DNA from: Methylobacteriaceae bacterium | Lineage (GTDB): Bacteria; Pseudomonadota; Alphaproteobacteria; Rhizobiales; Beijerinckiaceae | Reading direction: 5' to 3' | Assembly (NCBI GenBank): GCA_947444195.1 | Contig: CANEZL010000017.1 | Span: 33,962-97,961 of the forward strand | DNA: 64,000 nt | Shown: positions 49,541-59,291 of the stretch, piece by piece | Position numbering within the stretch: the first letter of the stretch is position 1 | Layout of the letters: each line of letters opens with the position of its first letter | The notes under the pieces: model-generated | The model's database searches: none | Seen by the model: only the letters and a program-made list of their open reading frames with translations | Told to the model about the DNA's origin: nothing | Position numbers and translations under genes: made by a program

Positions 49541-50203
49541 ATGCACCGTCGTCCTGGATCCACCCCGCGCGACGGCCTCCGGCGCACCGGCCGGCTCGAC
49601 CCCGCCGCCGTCACCGCGGCCCGGAAGGCGCCGCCGGCCAAGCCCGTCTCCCCCGATCCCGACCTCGTCCTGCTCGGCGAGTTCGGCCGCCCGCACGGGC
49701 TGCACGGCGAGGTGCGCCTGAAGTCCTTCACCGGCGAGCCCCTGGCCATCGCCGGCTACGGCCCGCTCCAGGGCCCGGACGGCCGCAGCTTCGAACTCCT
49801 CGACGCCCGGTCCGCCCCCGGCGGCGCCCCCGACATCCTGCTGGTGCGGGTGAAGGACGTCTCCGACCGCACCGCCGCCGAGGCCCTGAACCGCCTGACC
49901 CTCGCCATTCCGCGCGACCGCCTCGGCGAGCCGGCGGAGGACGAGTTCTTCCTCACCGACCTGATCGGCGCCGCCGCCGTCGACGCGGACGGCACGAACC
50001 TCGGCACCATCGTCGCGGTGCCCAATTACGGCGGCGGCGACCTCCTGGAGATCCGGCCGGCGCAGGGCGGCCCCACCGCGCTCCTGCCCTTCACCAAGGC
50101 CTTCGTGCCGAGCCTCGACCTCGCCGAGCGCCGGGTCGTGGTGGCCCCGCCGGAGGATCTCTTCGCGCCCCCCGGCGACAAGCCCGCGGACGATCCGGGC
50201 TGA
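49541..50203 (+). CDS. rimM: ribosome maturation factor RimM
   Basis: [35 protein letters not shown]...[32 protein letters not shown]. Confidence 0.95.
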   Translation: MHRRPGSTPRDGLRRTGRLDPAAVTAARKAPPAKPVSPDPDLVLLGEFGRPHGLHGEVRLKSFTGEPLAIAGYGPLQGPDGRSFELLDARSAPGGAPDILLVRVKDVSDRTAAEALNRLTLAIPRDRLGEPAEDEFFLTDLIGAAAVDADGTNLGTIVAVPNYGGGDLLEIRPAQGGPTALLPFTKAFVPSLDLAERRVVVAPPEDLFAPPGDKPADDPG

Positions 50204-50205
50204 GG

Positions 50206-50490
50206 CCGGACCCCGCTCCAGGGCACGGCAGGGATCGCGAGACGGGCGATGCGCAGGGGTTCCGGGCTCAGGGCGAGGGGGCCGTCGAAGGGCCGCTCGT
50301 GCACGGCGATCAGCACGAGCGTCGTCACCACGGCCGGGGAGAACAGGGTCACGGCCGTGATCCGGGCGCCGGGACGTTCCAGATGGACGAGGCCGAGCGC
50401 CACCAGGGTTCAGGCCGGCCAGGACGAGGAGGGTCAGCCACTTGGTCTCGTCCCCCCTGCGCGTCGGCCAGGGCGGGGCGCTCGCCGCTC
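50206..50490 (-). pseudogene. frameshifted C-terminal remnant of a DUF4239/bestrophin-like membrane protein
   Basis: [14 protein letters not shown] | frameshift | [53 protein letters not shown] split over two minus frames. Confidence 0.6.
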
Positions 50491-50527
50491 GATTGACCCG
50501 GGATCGCGGCGCCGCCATCAAGCCCCG

Positions 50528-51247
50528 ATGACGACAGCCCAGGGGCCATGGCGCTCCACGATCCTCACCCTCTATCCGGAGATGTTTCCCGGCCCCCTCG
50601 GCCTCTCGCTGTCGGGGGACGCCCTGGCGCGGCGGGTCTGGAGCCTGGAGACGCGCAACATCCGCGACCAAGGGATCGGGCGCCACCGCAGCGTGGACGA
50701 CACGCCGGCGGGCGGCGGCGCGGGCATGGTGCTGCGCTGCGACGTCCTCGCGGCGGCGATCGACGCGGCGACCGCCTCGGACGATCCGCGCCCGCGCCTG
50801 CTGATGTCGCCGCGGGGGCGCCCCCTCACCCAGGCGCGGGTGCGCGCGCTCGCCGCCGGTCCCGGCCTCGTCGTGGTCTGCGGGCGCTTCGAGGGGGTGG
50901 ACGAGCGCGTCATCGCCGGCCGCGGGCTGGAGGAGGTCTCCATCGGCGACTACGTGCTCTCCGGCGGCGAGGTCGCGGCGCTCGTCCTGCTCGATTCTTG
51001 CGTGCGCCTGCTGCCCGGCGTGATGGGCAAGGTCGCCTCGGGCGAGGATGAGAGCTTCGAGGGCAACCGGCTCGAATACCCCCACTACACGAGGCCCCGC
51101 GACTGGGAGGGCCGCGCCATTCCCGACGTGCTGAACAGCGGCAACCACGCCGCCGTCGCGCGCTGGCGCCGGGCCGAGGCCCTGCGGATCACCGCCGAGC
51201 GCCGGCCCGACCTGCTGGCCCCCGGGGAGACGGATCCGGCGGCCTGA
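50528..51247 (+). CDS. trmD: tRNA (guanine-N1)-methyltransferase TrmD
   Basis: [24 protein letters not shown]...[50 protein letters not shown]. Confidence 0.97.
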   Translation: MTTAQGPWRSTILTLYPEMFPGPLGLSLSGDALARRVWSLETRNIRDQGIGRHRSVDDTPAGGGAGMVLRCDVLAAAIDAATASDDPRPRLLMSPRGRPLTQARVRALAAGPGLVVVCGRFEGVDERVIAGRGLEEVSIGDYVLSGGEVAALVLLDSCVRLLPGVMGKVASGEDESFEGNRLEYPHYTRPRDWEGRAIPDVLNSGNHAAVARWRRAEALRITAERRPDLLAPGETDPAA

Positions 51248-51289
51248 GCGGCCAGGCGGCCCGAGTGGCCCGAGCGGTACGCAGTCCCG

Positions 51290-51401
51290 GGGGGCTGGCG
51301 CACGGCAACGTGTTGCCGGCTTCCCCTTGCGCGGACACCCCGTTGGGCGCATGGCCAGCGGCGGGACACTCCTCCCCAACGAGGAGCGCGCATCTGGAAG
51401 G
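51290..51401 (+). promoter_or_regulatory. candidate structured 5' leader of serC (serC RNA motif-like)
   Basis: Structured 5' region incl. CTCCTCCCCAACGAGGAG hairpin directly upstream of serC; a serC leader RNA family is described in alphaproteobacteria. Confidence 0.4.
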
Positions 51402-52580
51402 ATGGATCTTATGTTCGAGCGACCCGCCGCGCGTCCGCGCGTGCCCAACTTCTCCTCCGGCCCCTGCGCGAAGCGCCCCGGCTGGAACCTCCCGGCCCTC
51501 GGCGGCGCGGCGCTCGGCCGCTCGCACCGCTCGCCGCTGGGCAAGGGCAAGCTGAAGGAGGCCATCGACCTCACCCGCAGCGTGCTCCAGGTGCCGGCCG
51601 ATTACCGCATCGGCATCGTGCCGGCCTCCGACACCGGCGCCGTCGAGATGGCCATGTGGACCCTGCTCGGGTCGCGGACCGTCGAGGTCGCGGCCTGGGA
51701 GGCGTTCGGCCTCGAATGGGTCACCGACGCGCTGAGCGAGCTGAAGATCGATCCGCGGGTCCACAAGGCGCCCTACGGCGTGCTGCCGGACCTCGCCGCC
51801 ATCGACACCCGGCACAACGACGTGATCTTCACCTGGAACGGCACCGCCGCCGGGGTGAAGGTGCCCAACGGCGACTGGATCGCGGCCGACCGCGCGGGCC
51901 TCACCATCTGCGACGCCACCTCGGCCGCCTTCGCCCAGCCGCTGGCGTGGGACAAGCTCGATGTCGTCACCTTCTCCTGGCAGAAGGTGATGGGCGGCGA
52001 GGCCGCGCACGGCATGCTGATCCTCTCGCCGCGCGCCGTCGCGCGGCTGGAGAGCCACACGCCCGCCTGGCCGGTGCCGAAGGTGTTCCGCCTCACCAAG
52101 GGCGGCAAGCTCATCGAGGGCATCTTCAAGGGCGACACCATCAACACGCCCTCCATGCTCGCGGTGGAGGACTACCTCGACACCCTGACATGGGCGGCCT
52201 CGATCGGCGGCCTCGCGGCGCTCCACGCCCGGGCCGACGCCAACGCCAGGGTGCTGCACGACTGGGTGGCCCGCACCCCCTGGATCGGCCATCTCGCCGT
52301 CGATCCGGCGACCTACTCGAATACCGGAATCTGCCTCGTGATCGCGGATGCGGACGTGCTGGCCAAGGGCGATGCCGCGGTGGCGGCCGTCGCCTCCGGC
52401 ATCGTCGCGCGGCTGGAGCAGGAGGGCGTCGCCCTCGATATCGGCGCCTACCGCGACGCGCCGGCGGGCCTGCGCGTGTGGTGCGGCGCCACCGTCGAGA
52501 CGGCGGACCTCGAGGCGCTGACGCCCTGGCTCGACTGGGCCTTCGCCGAGGAGAAGGCGAAGCTCGCCCGGGCGGCCTGA
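51402..52580 (+). CDS. serC: phosphoserine aminotransferase
   Basis: [30 protein letters not shown]...[42 protein letters not shown]. Confidence 0.96.
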   Translation: MDLMFERPAARPRVPNFSSGPCAKRPGWNLPALGGAALGRSHRSPLGKGKLKEAIDLTRSVLQVPADYRIGIVPASDTGAVEMAMWTLLGSRTVEVAAWEAFGLEWVTDALSELKIDPRVHKAPYGVLPDLAAIDTRHNDVIFTWNGTAAGVKVPNGDWIAADRAGLTICDATSAAFAQPLAWDKLDVVTFSWQKVMGGEAAHGMLILSPRAVARLESHTPAWPVPKVFRLTKGGKLIEGIFKGDTINTPSMLAVEDYLDTLTWAASIGGLAALHARADANARVLHDWVARTPWIGHLAVDPATYSNTGICLVIADADVLAKGDAAVAAVASGIVARLEQEGVALDIGAYRDAPAGLRVWCGATVETADLEALTPWLDWAFAEEKAKLARAA

Positions 52581-52700
52581 GACCGCAAACCGGCCGGATC
52601 GCCGCACCTTCCCCGCCGACCCCGCCCCGCCCCGCGAGGGGGCGGGACGGGAGCCCCCCGGGGCCACCGAAGCGCCCGCGCCGCGTCCCCGAGGCCGCCG

Positions 52701-54293
52701 ATGTCTCCTCCCCGTGTCCTCGTCTCCGACGCCCTGTCGGAGGCCGCCGTCCAGATCTTCCGGGACCGCGGCATCGCCGTCGACTTCCGGCCCGAGCTCG
52801 GCCGGGACAGGGAGGCGCTCGCGGCGGTCGTCGGGGATTATGACGGCCTCGCCATCCGCTCGGCCACGCGGGTGACGCCCAAGCTGCTCGCCGCCGCCGG
52901 ACGGCTGCGGGTGGTCGGACGGGCGGGCATCGGCGTCGACAACGTCGACGTGGCCGCGGCCACCGCCCGCGGCGTGGTAGTGATGAACACCCCCCACGGC
53001 AACGCGGTGACCACCGCCGAGCACGCCATCGCCCTGATCTTCGCCCTCGCCCGCCAGATCCCGCAGGCGGACGCCTCGACCCAGGCCGGCCGCTGGGAGA
53101 AGAACCGCTTCCTCGGCATCGAGCTCACCGGCAAGACGCTCGGCATCGTCGGCTGCGGCAATATCGGCGCGATCGTCGCCGAGCGGGCGCTCGGCCTGAA
53201 GCTGCGGGTCGTCGCCTACGACCCCTTCCTGTCGCCCGAGCGGGCCGTCGCCCTCGGCGTCGAGAAGGTCGAGCTCGACGCGCTGCTGGCGCGGGCCGAC
53301 CTCATCACCCTGCACGTGCCCCTCACCGAGCGGACCCGCGACATCCTCTCCGCCGAGGCGCTGGCGCGCACGAAGCCGGGGGTCCGCATCGTCAACTGCG
53401 CCCGCGGCGGCCTCGTGGACGAGGCGGCCCTGCGGGCGGCCCTCGATTCGGGCCATGTGGCGGGCGCGGCCCTCGACGTCTTCGCCGAGGAGCCGGCCCA
53501 CGCCAACCCGCTCTTCGGCCATCCGAACGTGGTCTGCACGCCCCATCTCGGCGCCGCGACGGCGGAGGCGCAGGAGAAGGTCGCGCTCCAGGTGGCCGAG
53601 CAGATGGCGGATTATCTGGCGACCGGGGCGGTCCGCAACGCCGTGAACATGCCCTCCCTCAGCGCCGAGGAGGCCCCCCGCCTCAGGCCCTTCCTCGCCC
53701 TGTGCGAGCAGCTCGGCTCCTTCCTCGGCCAGCTCACCGACGCGCCCGTGCGCGGCATCCGCATCACCTACGAGGGGCAGGCGGCGGGGATGAACACCCG
53801 GGCGCTCACCGCCGCCGCGGTGACCGGCGTGCTGCGGCCGATGCTCGCCGCGATCAACATGGTGTCGGCCCCCGGCATCGCCCGGGCGCGCGGCATCGTC
53901 GTGGAGGAGGTCACCCGCGAGGGCGGCGGCGGCCCCTTCGATGCCCTGGTCCGGATCACCGTCGAGGCCGAGGACATGGCCCGCGACGCCGCCGGCACCG
54001 TGTTCAGCGACGGGCGGCCGCGGGTGATCGAGATCCGCGGCATCGAGATCGAGGCGCCGTTCGCGCCCCACATGCTCTACGTGCGCAACCACGACAGGCC
54101 GGGTTTCGTCGGCCGCTTCGGCACGGTGCTCGGCGAGGCGGGGGTGAACATCGGCACGTTCAACCTCGGCCGCGACCGCGAGGGGGGCGATGCCATCGCC
54201 TTCGTCGCGGTGGACGCGCCGGTGGAGGAGGCCGTGCTGGCCCGCATCCGCGCGATCCCGCAGGTGAAGCGGGTGCGCCCGGTCAGCTTCTGA
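52701..54293 (+). CDS. serA: D-3-phosphoglycerate dehydrogenase with ACT domain
   Basis: VLVSDALSEAAVQIFRDRGIAVDF...GKTLGIVGCGNIGAIVAERALGLKLRVVAYDPFLS...C-terminal ACT RNHDRPGFVGRFGTVLGEAGVNIGTF. Confidence 0.97.
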   Translation: MSPPRVLVSDALSEAAVQIFRDRGIAVDFRPELGRDREALAAVVGDYDGLAIRSATRVTPKLLAAAGRLRVVGRAGIGVDNVDVAAATARGVVVMNTPHGNAVTTAEHAIALIFALARQIPQADASTQAGRWEKNRFLGIELTGKTLGIVGCGNIGAIVAERALGLKLRVVAYDPFLSPERAVALGVEKVELDALLARADLITLHVPLTERTRDILSAEALARTKPGVRIVNCARGGLVDEAALRAALDSGHVAGAALDVFAEEPAHANPLFGHPNVVCTPHLGAATAEAQEKVALQVAEQMADYLATGAVRNAVNMPSLSAEEAPRLRPFLALCEQLGSFLGQLTDAPVRGIRITYEGQAAGMNTRALTAAAVTGVLRPMLAAINMVSAPGIARARGIVVEEVTREGGGGPFDALVRITVEAEDMARDAAGTVFSDGRPRVIEIRGIEIEAPFAPHMLYVRNHDRPGFVGRFGTVLGEAGVNIGTFNLGRDREGGDAIAFVAVDAPVEEAVLARIRAIPQVKRVRPVSF

Positions 54294-54304
54294 GGTCCGG
54301 GATC

Positions 54305-54352
54305 CCCGAGGGATCGTCCCTCGGGCAGGGTCCGGAGAGGGGGCCCCCTCTC
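54305..54352. terminator. bidirectional terminator-like hairpins between convergent serA and porin
   Basis: CCCGAGGGA-tcg-TCCCTCGGG and GAGAGGGGGCCCCCTCTC. Confidence 0.5.
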
Positions 54353-54451
54353 GACGCCCGGATCCCCATACGACAGGAGCGGCGCGCGAGGATCGCGGCC
54401 GCCCCTGCGGGATCTCTCGGGCATCCCGTCCCCGGGATACCCGTCCCGGCC

Positions 54452-55729
54452 TCAGAAGGTGAAGCCGGTCTCGACCATGTAGCGATCCTGGCTCGCCTTG
54501 TTGCCGACCTTGCCGAAGCCGAGGCCGACGATCCCGTTGGCGAGATCGCCGCGCTGGAAGTCGACCAGTTCCACGTGCGAGTACTCGCCGCGGATGAAAT
54601 ACCGGCCCAGGGTGAAGGTCGGCGTCACGGTGAAGGAGTAGGCCGAGCTGCCCGCACCGTAGAGCACCGAAGTGCGGTCCTGGAGGATGCGGTTGCCGCT
54701 CTGGGCGATGTACTCGAAGCGGCCGGCCAGCGCGAAGTTGTCGGTGAAGGCGTAGCTCGCGAGCAGGGCGCCGCCGAAGGTCTCGGCACCGGCGAGCCCG
54801 ATGACGTTGTTCCGCTCGACGTTGGTGTACTGGATGTAGGGCGTCACGATCCAGGGACCGTTGGCGTAGGTGTAGTTCGCGCTGACGATGCTGCTGTTCT
54901 GAAGGCTCAGCGGCGTGGCGTAGTAGAAGCGGCTCGGCCGGGTGAGGTCGTTGTAGCTGGAGAAGTGCGTGCCGCCGTTGATGCCGATCGTGTTGGCGTC
55001 GTCGAGCTTGTAGGTGATGGCGCCCGTGACCCAGTTCAGCTCGCCCGAGTAGAAGCCGTCGGTGACGGCGAACGAGGCCGCGAGCGGTCCGCTCGAGTAG
55101 TTGACCTGAACGCCCTGGTTGATGATGTTCTCTTGGTTGAACAGCAGGCCGCGGGAGATGTTCAGGTTCTGGAAGGTGAAGGCCAGCTCGGAACCGATGT
55201 TGGTCGGCATGCGACCGCCCTGGATCGACCACTCGTCGTTGATCGCCCACTTGCCGAACGCGACCGGGAGCGGGCCGAACAGGAGGTTGGTCTGGTCGAT
55301 GGCGCTGAAGGTCGGGAAGCCGAGGGCCGGGATCGAGTAGAGGCCGGCCTGCACGTAGAACTGGAACGGCCCGTCCGCCTTCTGGACGAAGGCCTGCGCG
55401 TTCGAGAAGTCGATGCGGGCGACGCGGTCGTCCTGCTGGCCGGGGACCACCGGCGTGTAGAAGGACGAGAACCGGTTGCTGTAGTTGTAGGCGTAGCCGG
55501 TGATCGCGCCGCCGACATAGATCTCGCCGAGGCCCGTCCGGAAGCAGGACGGATCGGGGTTCTGCTTGATGATGCCGCCGAAGGCCGGGAAGGTGATGGC
55601 GACCTTGCAGGGGCCGAGCGCGGCCGGGACGGGCACCGCCGCCGGCATGTCGGCGGCCTGGACCTGTCCGAGGCAGAGCAGAACCGCGGCCATCGCCGTC
55701 GCGCCCTGCAGGAACAGTTTGGAAGTCAT
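54452..55729 (-). CDS. outer-membrane beta-barrel / porin-2-like protein
   Basis: Signal peptide MTSKLFLQGATAMAAVLLCLGQVQAAD; alternating aromatic beta strands; ends in ...YMVETGFTF. Confidence 0.82.
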   Translation of the reverse strand: MTSKLFLQGATAMAAVLLCLGQVQAADMPAAVPVPAALGPCKVAITFPAFGGIIKQNPDPSCFRTGLGEIYVGGAITGYAYNYSNRFSSFYTPVVPGQQDDRVARIDFSNAQAFVQKADGPFQFYVQAGLYSIPALGFPTFSAIDQTNLLFGPLPVAFGKWAINDEWSIQGGRMPTNIGSELAFTFQNLNISRGLLFNQENIINQGVQVNYSSGPLAASFAVTDGFYSGELNWVTGAITYKLDDANTIGINGGTHFSSYNDLTRPSRFYYATPLSLQNSSIVSANYTYANGPWIVTPYIQYTNVERNNVIGLAGAETFGGALLASYAFTDNFALAGRFEYIAQSGNRILQDRTSVLYGAGSSAYSFTVTPTFTLGRYFIRGEYSHVELVDFQRGDLANGIVGLGFGKVGNKASQDRYMVETGFTF

Positions 55730-55811
55730 GGTTTCGAGCCCCTGGCCTTTTTGTTCGTGGCGCCAAGGTGTCCGAAAGGGGTGCGGCAGTGCAAAATCAA
55801 TTTTCGAGCAA

Positions 55812-55830
55812 TTGCCTAGTTGATAGGCAA
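55812..55830 (-). promoter_or_regulatory. perfect inverted repeat upstream of porin
   Basis: TTGCCTA-gttga-TAGGCAA about 80 bp upstream of the start codon. Confidence 0.4.
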
Positions 55831-55997
55831 TCTTGGCCCTGGCCCGCGCTTGGCGGCGCGATGTTGCGGGTAGGTCACAATCCCGCGACGGGTCGAATCG
55901 CTCATGGTTAAAGATATATGAACGCTGCTCTTTTTTTCGGGTGCCGTCGCTCGGCTCCGGGGCGGGGGGCGCCGCGGCGGCAGGCTGGCCATGCGGA

Positions 55998-56025
55998 AGG
56001 CCCCGGCTCTCGCGAGCCGGGGCCT
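55998..56025 (-). terminator. hairpin downstream of amtB
   Basis: AGGCCCCGGCTC-tcgc-GAGCCGGGGCCT perfect 12-bp stem. Confidence 0.6.
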
Positions 56026-56056
56026 CGTCGGGTCGCCGCTCCGGGGGAGCGGGCGA

Positions 56057-57553
56057 TCAGTAGTTGTAGGCGCGCTCGCCGTGATCGGCGATGTCGAGAC
56101 CCTCGCGCTCCTCCTCCTGAGTCACGCGCAGGCCGATCGTCACGTCGATCAGCTTGTAGAGGATCGCCGAGCCGATGCCCGACCAGAGCAGGGTGAAGCC
56201 GACGGCCTTGCCCTGGGCGAGGAGCTGCGTGGTGAGGTCGTAGGCGCCGACGGCGAGCTCGCCCGGCTTCGAGGCGTAGTCCGGCAGGCCGACGCCGCCG
56301 AGCGCCGGGTTCACCAGGATGCCCGTGGCCAGCGCGCCCAGGATGCCGCCGACGCAGTGCACGCCGAACACGTCGAGGGAGTCGTCGTAGCCGAGGGCGT
56401 TCTTCACGGTGGAGCACATCACGAAGCACACGGCACCGGCGACGAGGCCGAGCACGATCGAGCCCATCGGGCCGGCGAAGCCCGCGGCCGGGGTGACGGC
56501 GACGAGGCCGGCGATGGCGCCGGACAGCATGCCGAGGAGCGACGGCTTGCCCTTCAGCGCCCATTCCACGAACAGCCAGGAGACGGCCGCGGCGGCAGTG
56601 GCGACGAAGGTGTTGATCATGGCGAGCGCCGCGGTGCCGTTCGACTCGAGGTTCGAGCCGGCGTTGAAGCCGAACCAGCCGACCCAGAGCAGCGAGGCGC
56701 CGATCATGGTCATGGTCAGCGAGTGCGGGGCGAGCAGGTCGCGGCCGTAGCCGATGCGCTTGCCCATCATCAGGCAGCCCACGAGGCCCGCGATGCCCGC
56801 GTTGATGTGCACCACGGTGCCGCCCGCGAAGTCGAGGGCGCCCCACTTGAAGAGCATGCCGGCATCGGCGTTGACGGCGTCCAGCGCGTCCTGCGCGGCC
56901 TTCTTGGAGGCCTCGTCGGTGGCCGCGGCGAGCGCCTTAGCGGCGTTGCCCACCGCGTCCGGGCCGCCCCAGTACCAGACCATGTGCGCCATCGGGAAGT
57001 AGATCAGCGTCACCCAGAGGATGGTGAACACCACGAGCGCGGAGAACTTCATCCGCTCGGCGAAGGCGCCGACGATGAGCGCCGGGGTGATCATCGCGAA
57101 GGTCATCTGGAAGCAGATGTACACGTATTCGGGGATCACGACGCCGTTCGAGAAGGTCGCCACCGTCGAGTTCGCGTCGACGCCCTTGAGGAAGGCCTTC
57201 GAGAAGCCGCCGACGAAGTCGTTGAGGCCGCCGCCGTTGGTGAAGGCGAGGCTGTAGCCGAAGAACACCCACAGCAGGCAGGCGATGGAGACGATGGCGA
57301 AGACCTGCGTCAGCACCGAGAGCATGTTCTTGGTGCGCACGAGGCCGCCGTAGAACAGGGCCAGGCCCGGCACGCTCATCATCAGCACGAGGGCCGACGA
57401 GATCAGCATCCAGGAGGTGTCGCCCTTGTTCGGGACGATGGCCGGCGCGGCCTCCGTCGTCGGCGTCTGTGCGAGCGAGGGCTCGATCAGAAGGAGGGCG
57501 AGTGCCGCTCCCCCCGAGGCGAGCGCGAGGGCATTGCGAAGTTTCATGGACAC
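56057..57553 (-). CDS. amtB: ammonium transporter
   Basis: DTSWMLISSALVLMMSVPGLALFYGGLVRTKNMLSVLTQVFAIVSIACLLWVFFGYSLAF. Confidence 0.97.
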   Translation of the reverse strand: MSMKLRNALALASGGAALALLLIEPSLAQTPTTEAAPAIVPNKGDTSWMLISSALVLMMSVPGLALFYGGLVRTKNMLSVLTQVFAIVSIACLLWVFFGYSLAFTNGGGLNDFVGGFSKAFLKGVDANSTVATFSNGVVIPEYVYICFQMTFAMITPALIVGAFAERMKFSALVVFTILWVTLIYFPMAHMVWYWGGPDAVGNAAKALAAATDEASKKAAQDALDAVNADAGMLFKWGALDFAGGTVVHINAGIAGLVGCLMMGKRIGYGRDLLAPHSLTMTMIGASLLWVGWFGFNAGSNLESNGTAALAMINTFVATAAAAVSWLFVEWALKGKPSLLGMLSGAIAGLVAVTPAAGFAGPMGSIVLGLVAGAVCFVMCSTVKNALGYDDSLDVFGVHCVGGILGALATGILVNPALGGVGLPDYASKPGELAVGAYDLTTQLLAQGKAVGFTLLWSGIGSAILYKLIDVTIGLRVTQEEEREGLDIADHGERAYNY

Positions 57554-57605
57554 GAGACTCCCGGTCGCGTTTGTCTTGCGAAAGAGGTTGGACGGGTTGG
57601 GGCGA

Positions 57606-57944
57606 TCAGAGGGCGTCGACGTCGGTCTCGCCCGTGCGGATGCGGACGGCCTTCTCCAGCGGCATCACGAAGATCTTGCCGTCGCCGATCTGGCCGGTGC
57701 GGGCGGCCGCCGCGATCGCGTCGATCACGCTGCCGGTGAGGTCGGCGGCCACCGCCACCTCGATCTTGAGCTTGGGCAGGAAGCTCACCGCGTACTCGGC
57801 GCCGCGATAGATCTCGGTGTGTCCCTTCTGGCGGCCGTAGCCCTTCACCTCGGTCACGGTCAGGCCGTGCACGCCGATGCCGGTCAAGGCGTCGCGCACC
57901 TCTTCCAGCTTGAACGGCTTGATGATGGCCATCACGATCTTCAT
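57606..57944 (-). CDS. glnK: nitrogen regulatory protein P-II (GlnK)
   Basis: MKIVMAIIKPFKLEEVRDALTGIGVHGLTVTEVKGYGRQKGHTEIYRGAEYAVSFLPKLKIEV; adjacent to amtB. Confidence 0.96.
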   Translation of the reverse strand: MKIVMAIIKPFKLEEVRDALTGIGVHGLTVTEVKGYGRQKGHTEIYRGAEYAVSFLPKLKIEVAVAADLTGSVIDAIAAAARTGQIGDGKIFVMPLEKAVRIRTGETDVDAL

Positions 57945-58057
57945 GGGCCGTGCCCCCTCGTGTCCTCTGGGACCGCGGCGGACGCCGTCGCCGGCGCGGC
58001 CACCCGGTCCGGGTTGCCCGCGGGCTGCCGGAATGGCCCCGCGTTCGACGCCCGATA

Positions 58058-58073
58058 TTCAAGGACCGTGCCA
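58058..58073 (-). promoter_or_regulatory. sigma-54 (-24/-12) promoter for glnK-amtB
   Basis: Minus strand TGGCACGGTCCTTGAA vs consensus TGGCACGNNNNTTGCW (one mismatch), 114 nt upstream of the glnK ATG. Confidence 0.7.
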
Positions 58074-58247
58074 GGGCCACGCCATGACGTCGCGGGCCGG
58101 AACCAAACCGCTCCGCCGCTTTTGCACACGCTTTAGGCACGTCGCGGCGCATAATGCTGCGCGAATGGCCAAGTTCGTGCCCGGAGACCGGGCAATGTGC
58201 CGGTCCCGATGGCGGGACCTGCCTTCGGATCGGCCTGGAGGCGCGCC

Positions 58248-59111
58248 CTAGCGCGTGCGCGGGCGGATCAGCCCCTCCTGCGCCACCGAGGCGATGAGGG
58301 TCCCGTCGCGGCCGAAGATCTGGCCGCGGGCGAAGCCCCGCGCGCCGCCCGCGCTGGGGCTGTCCTGCGCGTAGAGCAGCCAGTCGTCGGCCCGGAACGG
58401 CCGGTGGAACCAGAGGGCGTGGTCGAGGCTCGCCGACTGGATCTCCGGATCGAACACCGAGCGCCCGTGGGCGATCAGGGAGGCGTCGAGAAGGGTCATG
58501 TCCGAGGCGTAGGCGAGCACGGCCCGGTGGATCGCCGGATCGTCCGGCAGTCGGGCCACCGTGCGCAGCCAGACGTTGCAGACGGGCTCCCCCGGCCCCG
58601 GCTCCAGGTAGCGCCGCAGGTCGACGGGCTTGAGCTCGATGGGGCGCGGGCGCGAGAAGTAGCCGCTCACCGCCGCCGGCAGGTTCGGCAATCCCTTCGC
58701 GATGAGGGCGCGCACCTCCGGCAGGCCGTCCGGATCGGGGGCGGCCGGCATCGCGGCCTGATGGTCGTGGCCGGCCTCCTCCTCGTGGAAGGAGATCGAG
58801 GTGGCGAAGATCGGGCGGCCGTGCTGGATCGCCTTGACCCGCCGCGTGGTGAAGCTGCCCCCGTCGCGGATGCGCTCGACCTCGTAGACGATGGGCGCCT
58901 TCGGATCGCCGCCGAGCAGGAAATAGGCGTGCAGGGAATGCGGCGGCCGGCTCGCCGGCACGGTGCGCGTCGCGGCCACCAGCGCCTGGGCCACCACTTG
59001 CCCCCCGAACACGCGCGGCCAGCTCACCTTCGGGCTGACGCCCCGGAACAGGTCCTCCTCCAGGCGTTCGAGGTCGAGGATGTGGAGGAGTTCGGCGAGG
59101 ATGTCGATCAT
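58248..59111 (-). CDS. tesB: acyl-CoA thioesterase II
   Basis: LERLEEDLFRGVSPKVSWPRVFGGQVVAQALVAATRTVPASRPPHSLHAYFLLGGDPKAPIVYEVERIRDGGSFTTRRVKAIQHG. Confidence 0.96.
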   Translation of the reverse strand: MIDILAELLHILDLERLEEDLFRGVSPKVSWPRVFGGQVVAQALVAATRTVPASRPPHSLHAYFLLGGDPKAPIVYEVERIRDGGSFTTRRVKAIQHGRPIFATSISFHEEEAGHDHQAAMPAAPDPDGLPEVRALIAKGLPNLPAAVSGYFSRPRPIELKPVDLRRYLEPGPGEPVCNVWLRTVARLPDDPAIHRAVLAYASDMTLLDASLIAHGRSVFDPEIQSASLDHALWFHRPFRADDWLLYAQDSPSAGGARGFARGQIFGRDGTLIASVAQEGLIRPRTR

Positions 59112-59291
59112 GGAATGGGCAGTGGGTCTCGGCGGGATCGGGCGCGCGAGTCGACATACCATCTGCGGCGCGGCATTCCATGCCGAAGCGCCGGGCCGGC
59201 CACGGCGGATGCGCCCGAGCGCCCGCGTTGCCGGACGGCACCGGCGCACCACCTCACCCGGCACGGCAGGGACGACGCACGAGGACAGGCC

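Noticed and set aside
51189-55766. 1525-aa minus-strand ORF
   Set aside because: Antisense to serC/serA and out of frame with the porin gene; GC-driven open frame with no family signal
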